Source of the DNA: an uncultured Eubacteriales bacterium
Lineage (GTDB): Bacteria > Bacillota > Clostridia > Oscillospirales > Acutalibacteraceae
Direction of reading: 5' to 3'
NCBI GenBank assembly: GCA_934456435.1
Contig: CAKSHH010000004.1
Location: 62,001 to 126,000, forward strand
DNA: 64,000 nt
Below the pieces are notes generated by a model. It did no database searches. It was not told the origin of the DNA and worked only from the letters and a program-made list of their open reading frames with translations. The translations under genes were made by a program, and so were the position numbers. This document shows, in pieces, positions 59,146 to 64,000 of the stretch; positions within the stretch are counted from its first letter, which is position 1, and each line of letters starts with the position of its first letter.

Positions 59146-60288
59146 ATGATTAACTTTGATTTTGATTTCTATGAAATAGTGATCTGGGTTGCGACAATCG
59201 CCCTGTGCCTTATTGCAGTAGCGTCAAGGTCATTCCCTCTTAAGGCAAGGGGCGGATTGGGACAGCCGCTGCCGAATCCTATCGCGTTGATATTACCTGT
59301 TGTTTTTTATACCGCATTCGCAGGCCTCAGAAAGACAATTGGTGATACATATTATTATATGTACTCATTTGAACTCATGCCTGATGAAAATGAAGTAGAT
59401 GTTCAACTGATTCTTGATGGAAATTCGTTTGGTTTTATACAAAACATAATAAGAAACTGTACCGACGATCCTCAATGGCTGATTTTAATATGTTCAATTA
59501 TTGGTATAGTTCCTCCGCTGATTATTCTTTATAAATATTCGGCTCCGTACGATCTGGCTCTTTATATGTTTGTTACATACGGGTATCTCGGCGGCATGAT
59601 GGACGGAATGAGACAATATATGGCGGCTTCTTTCGTGCTTCTCGGAACACGTTTTTTGTTTTCAAAGAAAAAGAGTTCTTTCTTAAAATATGCGATTTTT
59701 GTCCTGCTTGCCTATACTATACACAGCAGCGCAATTATAATGCTGGTTGTATTTTTTGTTGTCCGGCGAAAGGCATGGAAAAGAAGTTCATATATAATTA
59801 TTTTAGGAAGTTTGGTCATTACAATGGCGTTTGACAAAATTCTTCCGTCTTTCCTTACTGTGCTGGAGGATACGAGTTATTCGGTGTATGCGACAAACGG
59901 ATGGTTTATGGATGACCGTGTCGGCGGAAGCAATGCGTTCAGAGTCATAGCAACCGTTGCCCCGATTATTGTTGCGTATTTTAACAAGGATCGTATGCGT
60001 CAGCTCGGACATATAGGAGATATTCTTATAAACCTTGCTTTCCTTAATACTGCGATATACATTTTTTCCACATACAACTGGATTTTTGCGCGACTTGCGA
60101 TTTATTTGTCGATTTATTATATTATCCTCACTGTTTGGGTGGTAAGCTATGCGGTAAAGCCAAAGGACAGAATGATATATATGAGCGGACTTGTAATAAT
60201 GTATTTCTTGTACTCAAGATTTATTGCATATCAGATATATATGTATCAATCAAATTACTTTCTTCCGGGAAGAAGATTGTTCAGATAA
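59146..60288 (+). CDS. EpsG/Wzy-like polysaccharide polymerase
   Basis: A 380-residue protein with about ten membrane helices. The extracytoplasmic DTYYYMYSFELM motif after the second helix and the GYLGGMMDGMRQYMAASFVL helix match the EpsG family, which polymerises repeat units on the outer face. The ATG at 59146 has GGGAAGG about 6 bp upstream; ATG 59131 has none. It is followed by the pyruvyl transferase 65 bp later. Confidence 0.85.
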   Translation: MINFDFDFYEIVIWVATIALCLIAVASRSFPLKARGGLGQPLPNPIALILPVVFYTAFAGLRKTIGDTYYYMYSFELMPDENEVDVQLILDGNSFGFIQNIIRNCTDDPQWLILICSIIGIVPPLIILYKYSAPYDLALYMFVTYGYLGGMMDGMRQYMAASFVLLGTRFLFSKKKSSFLKYAIFVLLAYTIHSSAIIMLVVFFVVRRKAWKRSSYIIILGSLVITMAFDKILPSFLTVLEDTSYSVYATNGWFMDDRVGGSNAFRVIATVAPIIVAYFNKDRMRQLGHIGDILINLAFLNTAIYIFSTYNWIFARLAIYLSIYYIILTVWVVSYAVKPKDRMIYMSGLVIMYFLYSRFIAYQIYMYQSNYFLPGRRLFR

Positions 60289-60353
60289 AATCTTACTGTG
60301 CAATTCTCACACTAAGTTGTGAGGTATTGCCTTAAAAAGGACTTGTTACAGCA

Positions 60354-61502
60354 ATGAAATATTTTTTGTTTAATCATGCCGGCAGCAAAAATCACGGATG
60401 CGAAGCACTCGTGAGAGGTACGGTGAATATAATTGAAAACATCGACGAAAACGCGGAGTTTGTTTTGTCATCTTATGATGCACAAGCGGATAAAAATATA
60501 GAAGATGTTGAAATCAAAGCGGCAAAAACGAGAGAACTCACGAAGCTTGAAACGATTATTGCCGCGTTGGATCTCAAGCTTAATCATTCCGAGGTTTATG
60601 CTTTGAAAAAAATGTATTCGCCGATAATTAAAGACGCTCAGGACTGCGATATATGCCTTTCTGTCGGAGGGGATACATACTGCTACGGAGATAATCACGG
60701 CGTGCAGGTGCTAACCGAGGAGCTGAAAAAGTCAGGGAAAAAGGTTGTTCTTTGGGGGGCCTCGATCGGAGCGGAGGATCTCACGGAGGAAAAACTCCGA
60801 AGCTTAGGAGTCTTTGATGCTGTGTTTGCGCGAGAACCTCTTACTTATGAGCTCTTGAAAGAAAAGAATGCAAATGAAAATATTTTCCTCTTTTCCGATC
60901 CTGCTTTTTGTATGGAACGGGCTGACGTTGACACGATTGACGGATTCACAAAGGAAAACACGATCGGTCTCAATGTCAGTCCCCTTGTGGCGGCAGGCAA
61001 TCCGAAGATAAAAAATATAGTTGAAGATTTTATTATGTATGTGTTTGAAAACACGACAATGAGCATAATGCTTGTACCTCATGTTGTTGAAGAAAAAAAC
61101 AATGACTACGAGTTTATGAAGCCGATTTATGACCGTTTTGCCGATACGGGCAGGATAACAATTTTGCCGCCCGACCTTGACGCAAGGCAGTATAAGGGAT
61201 ATATTGCGAAAACAAGATTTTTTATCGGAGCACGAACCCACGCAACTATTGCGGCATATTCGAGCGGAGTTCCGACAATCGTTCTCGGATACAGCGTGAA
61301 GGCTAAGGGAATTGCAAAGGACATTTTCGGCGAAGAAAAATTTGTTCTTGATTCAAAAGCATTAAGTGATTCCAAGCCGTTGAGGGACGCTTTTATTCGC
61401 ATGATTGAAAACGAAAATGAAATCAAAGAGGAATTGATGAAAAGCATTCCTCTGAGAATGAGAAGCGCAATGGGAATGGGAGAAAAACTTTTAGAAATCT
61501 GA
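60354..61502 (+). CDS. Polysaccharide pyruvyl transferase-family protein
   Basis: A 382-residue protein of the CsaB/WcaK-like polysaccharide pyruvyl transferase family. It opens MKYFLFNHAGSKNHGCEALV, then has SVGGDTYCYGD, VVLWGASIGAE, the AREPLTYELL helix, and RFFIGARTHATIAAYSSGVP near the C-terminus. It should add a ketal-linked pyruvate to a sugar of the repeat unit, giving the polymer negative charge. AAAAAGGAC precedes the ATG. It lies in the EPS locus. Confidence 0.88.
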   Translation: MKYFLFNHAGSKNHGCEALVRGTVNIIENIDENAEFVLSSYDAQADKNIEDVEIKAAKTRELTKLETIIAALDLKLNHSEVYALKKMYSPIIKDAQDCDICLSVGGDTYCYGDNHGVQVLTEELKKSGKKVVLWGASIGAEDLTEEKLRSLGVFDAVFAREPLTYELLKEKNANENIFLFSDPAFCMERADVDTIDGFTKENTIGLNVSPLVAAGNPKIKNIVEDFIMYVFENTTMSIMLVPHVVEEKNNDYEFMKPIYDRFADTGRITILPPDLDARQYKGYIAKTRFFIGARTHATIAAYSSGVPTIVLGYSVKAKGIAKDIFGEEKFVLDSKALSDSKPLRDAFIRMIENENEIKEELMKSIPLRMRSAMGMGEKLLEI

Positions 61503-61516
61503 TCGGGAGTGGCGGC

Positions 61517-62704
61517 GTGAAAAGGCAAATACTTTTTGTGATTCCATCAATGAGAAGCGGCGGAGCGGAAAAAAGTCTCCTTACGCTGCTCACGGTTTTT
61601 GATTATGAAAAGTACGATGTTGACCTTTTATGTTTTCGTCACGACGGACTGTTTTTTGACAAGCTTCCGAGTGAAGTTAATGTTTTGCCCGACAGCGAAA
61701 GATACGAAATGTTTGACGGAAACGCGAAGCTTGCGTTCAAATATTTTTTGAAAAACAGAATGTTTGTTTCCGCGGTTGACCGCTGGAAATATTCGCGTCT
61801 CGGTTCGATGGAGGATATAAAAAAAGCGAATGAACTCAGATGGAAATATCTGAAGAAACAGCTTCCGAAAATCAAAAAAGAATATGACTGCGCTGTCGGA
61901 TATCTTGAGGGAAATGCAAACCGTTTTGTTGTTGAAACTGTCAGGGCAAAAAGAAAAATTTGCTATGTCCACAGCGTAATTGATAAGCTGGACATAGACA
62001 AGGAGAGCTTCGGAAAAACCTTTGTCGAAGCGGACCGCGTTGTCACGGTTTCCGAAGAGTGCAGAAACAATTTGCTGAAAAACTATCCCGAACTTGAGAA
62101 AAAATTTTTTGTGGTAGAAAACATTACAAGCAAAAAGCTTCTTGAAAAGGAAAGCAAAACGGCAGACGTTTATCCGCAAAAAAGCGGAGAAATAATTATA
62201 AACACAGTCGGCAGATTTTCAGAGCCGAAAAATATTTCTCTTGCCGTTGATGCGTGCGCCGAGCTTGTCAGACGCGGAAACAAAATAAAATGGTACCACA
62301 TCGGTGAAGGTCCGCTCAGACCCGAAATTGAAAAGAGAATTTCCGAAAACGGTCTTGAAAATACTTTTGTTCTGCTGGGAGAAAGGTCGAATCCTTATCC
62401 GTATATAGGACAATGCGATATATACGTTCAGCCGTCCCTGTATGAGGGAAAGTCGATTGCGATTGATGAAGCGAAATGTTTGTCCCGTCCGATTGTTGTC
62501 ACGGATTTCACAACGGTTCATGACCAAATTACCGACGGCACGGATGGAATTATTTGCAATATGGATAAGGGAGATATGGCGGACAAAATAGAGATTCTGA
62601 TAAAGAATCGGGATTTGCGCGAACGTCTGACGGAAAACTTGCGGCACGAGAAAACCGGAAACGAAGAAGAAATCCTGAAATTTTACAAGCTTATTGACGG
62701 GTGA
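61517..62704 (+). CDS. GT4-family glycosyltransferase
   Basis: A 395-residue GT-B transferase. MRSGGAEKSLLTLLTVFD near the N-terminus is the usual acceptor-side glycine loop, and VQPSLYEGKSIAIDEAKCLS holds the C-terminal E-x7-E motif. GVISIG-like INTVGRFSEPKN starts the donor domain. The start is GTG with GGGAG upstream. Its stop overlaps the region of the next gene's start by a few bases. Distinct from the PglA-like gene at 57997. Confidence 0.9.
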   Translation: MKRQILFVIPSMRSGGAEKSLLTLLTVFDYEKYDVDLLCFRHDGLFFDKLPSEVNVLPDSERYEMFDGNAKLAFKYFLKNRMFVSAVDRWKYSRLGSMEDIKKANELRWKYLKKQLPKIKKEYDCAVGYLEGNANRFVVETVRAKRKICYVHSVIDKLDIDKESFGKTFVEADRVVTVSEECRNNLLKNYPELEKKFFVVENITSKKLLEKESKTADVYPQKSGEIIINTVGRFSEPKNISLAVDACAELVRRGNKIKWYHIGEGPLRPEIEKRISENGLENTFVLLGERSNPYPYIGQCDIYVQPSLYEGKSIAIDEAKCLSRPIVVTDFTTVHDQITDGTDGIICNMDKGDMADKIEILIKNRDLRERLTENLRHEKTGNEEEILKFYKLIDG

Positions 62705-62709
62705 GGAAA

Positions 62710-63867
62710 ATGACGATTCTGATTATTTTACTTTTAATAATCATTGCGGTTCTTGCTTATGACCTGTGGGAGGAGTTCCTCGTTTGGCTCGGCAGAATAA
62801 AGGTCGGACAGCTTCCTGAAGAGGAGTGGCAGTCAAAGACAAAAAACGTTTTGCTGAGGTGGATTGAAAAGGGCGCTCCTGAGGTTCTTCTCAATGAAAA
62901 CGGCAATATGAAATTCATAAGAAAAATAAATAACTACGGCAAGATCACATCCGTTATGTATTGGCAGGACGCCTCCCTTTTGAAAGGCGCAAACCATACC
63001 GCGGAAGATGTCGGCAGCGAAGTAACAGCTATGGCCGCAAGATACATTCCGGGCAACGGCGGAGAATGGCGCGTTTTGCCCAAGAGAATTGACGCGGCGA
63101 TGCTGTGTTACGAGCTTCTCTCAAGCCGATATACCGATGCACAAAAGATAAAGCCGTCGATGGATTATGTTGCGGGTATGCTCGGCTCAATGGCGGAGAA
63201 GCACGGTACGATTCCGTACAACGAAAGTGTGCCGGAATACAGATTTGTCGACGCCGTCGGAATGACTTGTCCGTTCCTGATAAAGTATGCCCTCACATAT
63301 AACGAGGAAAAGTACATAGACCTTGCGATGAAACAAATCAAGGAATATTATGAACACGGAGTCAATAAGGATTTCGGTATTCCCTATCATTGCTTTAAGG
63401 AAAACACCTTTGAACCGCTCGGTGTCTGCGGCTGGGGCAGAGGCTGTGCCTGGTGGGCTTTGGGCTTGACGGACAGCCTGAAAACCTTGCTTGAGACAGA
63501 CGGATACAATAAGGAAAAAGCGGTTTTGCTGAGATATTTAATAGAAATTCTCGATGCGGTGAAAAAATACATAAAAGAAGACGGTACGGTTGAGCGGATG
63601 CTCTTCAACTCGTCCCTGCAGGACAGCTCGGCTTGCGCGATGCTCGCTTACTGCTATGCCTATATGGCGGAGCTTTTGAAGAACGATGAGTACAAGGCTC
63701 TTGCGGCAAAAATGAGAGAAAAGCTGAGAAGCGTTACGCGAAGAAACGGTATTGTTGATTTTTCTCAGGGAGATACACACGGAATCGGATTTTATTCCGA
63801 AAAGCTATGTGTAGTTCCTGCGGCTCAGGGCTTCACGGTTGCCCTGAATGAAATGCTTGGCAAATAA
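62710..63867 (+). CDS. GH105/GH88-like (alpha/alpha)6 glycoside hydrolase, membrane anchored
   Basis: A 385-residue protein with one N-terminal membrane segment (about 2-20), so it is probably on the outer face. The rest has the helix-rich pattern of unsaturated glucuronyl/rhamnogalacturonyl hydrolases (GH88/GH105), including VDAVGMTCPFLIKYA and CGWGRGCAWWALGLTDSL, which resemble the WGRGxGW motif. In an EPS locus it may trim the product. I place the start at ATG 62710; GTG 62701 is an alternative. Family call is moderate. Confidence 0.72.
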   Translation: MTILIILLLIIIAVLAYDLWEEFLVWLGRIKVGQLPEEEWQSKTKNVLLRWIEKGAPEVLLNENGNMKFIRKINNYGKITSVMYWQDASLLKGANHTAEDVGSEVTAMAARYIPGNGGEWRVLPKRIDAAMLCYELLSSRYTDAQKIKPSMDYVAGMLGSMAEKHGTIPYNESVPEYRFVDAVGMTCPFLIKYALTYNEEKYIDLAMKQIKEYYEHGVNKDFGIPYHCFKENTFEPLGVCGWGRGCAWWALGLTDSLKTLLETDGYNKEKAVLLRYLIEILDAVKKYIKEDGTVERMLFNSSLQDSSACAMLAYCYAYMAELLKNDEYKALAAKMREKLRSVTRRNGIVDFSQGDTHGIGFYSEKLCVVPAAQGFTVALNEMLGK

Positions 63868-63886
63868 CGGCGAAAGGAGAATCGGT

Positions 63887-64000
63887 ATGATAGATATTCA
63901 TTGTCACATTCTTCCGAATATGGACGACGGATCAAAGGATATGGAGACGTCCGTGAGGATGTGCCGCATAGCAAGGCGAAACGGTATCAGACACATTGTC
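63887..64000 (+). CDS. CpsB/YwqE-type PHP phosphatase, 3'-truncated by window edge
   Basis: The 38 visible residues begin MIDIHCHILPNMDDGSKDME, the HxH and DDG motif that opens Mn-dependent PHP-type tyrosine phosphatases of the CpsB/CapC family. Such enzymes dephosphorylate the BY-kinase that controls capsule or EPS length, so a kinase gene may lie beyond the window. AAAGGAGA precedes the ATG by 8 bp. Confidence 0.88.
   Translation, partial: MIDIHCHILPNMDDGSKDMETSVRMCRIARRNGIRHIV

Overview
The window is a chromosomal segment of a spore-forming Firmicute of class Clostridia, most likely an Oscillospiraceae/Ruminococcaceae-type gut anaerobe. Evidence is the complete Firmicute-order S10-spc-alpha ribosomal cluster with zinc-type S14, an alpha/beta-type small acid-soluble spore protein, a T-box leader on ileS, a dockerin-bearing GH25 lysozyme, AGGAGG ribosome binding sites and near-consensus sigma-A promoters with 17-bp spacers. 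I see no rRNA or tRNA gene, transposase, phage gene or CRISPR array.

Layout. 1-8000 (+): 3' part of prfA, a Sua5-CoaE fusion, an M18 aminopeptidase, a small membrane protein, a COG2509-type flavoprotein and an O-antigen-ligase-like membrane protein. 8100-10550 (-): an ArsR-type metal sensor and a His/Cys-rich P1B ATPase behind a promoter with an inverted-repeat operator. 10655-12459 (+): a small membrane protein and glyA. 12501-16319 (-): GH25 lysozyme, metallophosphoesterase and TRIC-type channel in one operon. 16448-17143 (+): tcdA. 17200-17760 is repeat-rich. 17829-20320 (-): a small membrane protein and the two aconitase-X subunits. 20689-27266 (+): an AT-rich island with a secreted Ig-like protein and five tandem, mosaic lipoprotein paralogues separated by a conserved hairpin. 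27357-30800 (-): ileS with its T-box. 31157-32944 (+): a secreted protein with ribosomal-protein-like codon use behind a structured leader. 33000-33880 is repeat-rich. 33882-35239 (-): a cysK-like gene and cdd. 35454-37864: SASP, a candidate structured RNA, and a divergent XRE regulator/CHAP protein pair sharing a promoter region. 37900-38520 is repeat-rich. 38735-54310 (+): the ribosomal cluster with secY, adk, map, infA and rpoA. 54344-55212 (-): an FMN-binding protein and a small unknown protein. 55357 to the end (+): an exopolysaccharide locus (dehydratase, initiating sugar-phosphate transferase, two GT4 transferases, EpsG-like polymerase, pyruvyl transferase, GH105-like protein, start of a CpsB-type phosphatase).

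The translation core is conventional. The accessory material concerns the cell surface: EPS, peptidoglycan hydrolases with Ig-like or dockerin modules, and lipoproteins with EF-hand-like loops. The most interesting parts are the lipoprotein array with its intergenic hairpins, the 15.5-kb-spaced inverted copies of a composite intergenic repeat, the folded leader starting at the predicted +1 of the abundant secreted protein, the XRE/CHAP control region, and the Sua5-CoaE and AcnX genes. All calls come from reading sequence and translations by eye; no database search was run.
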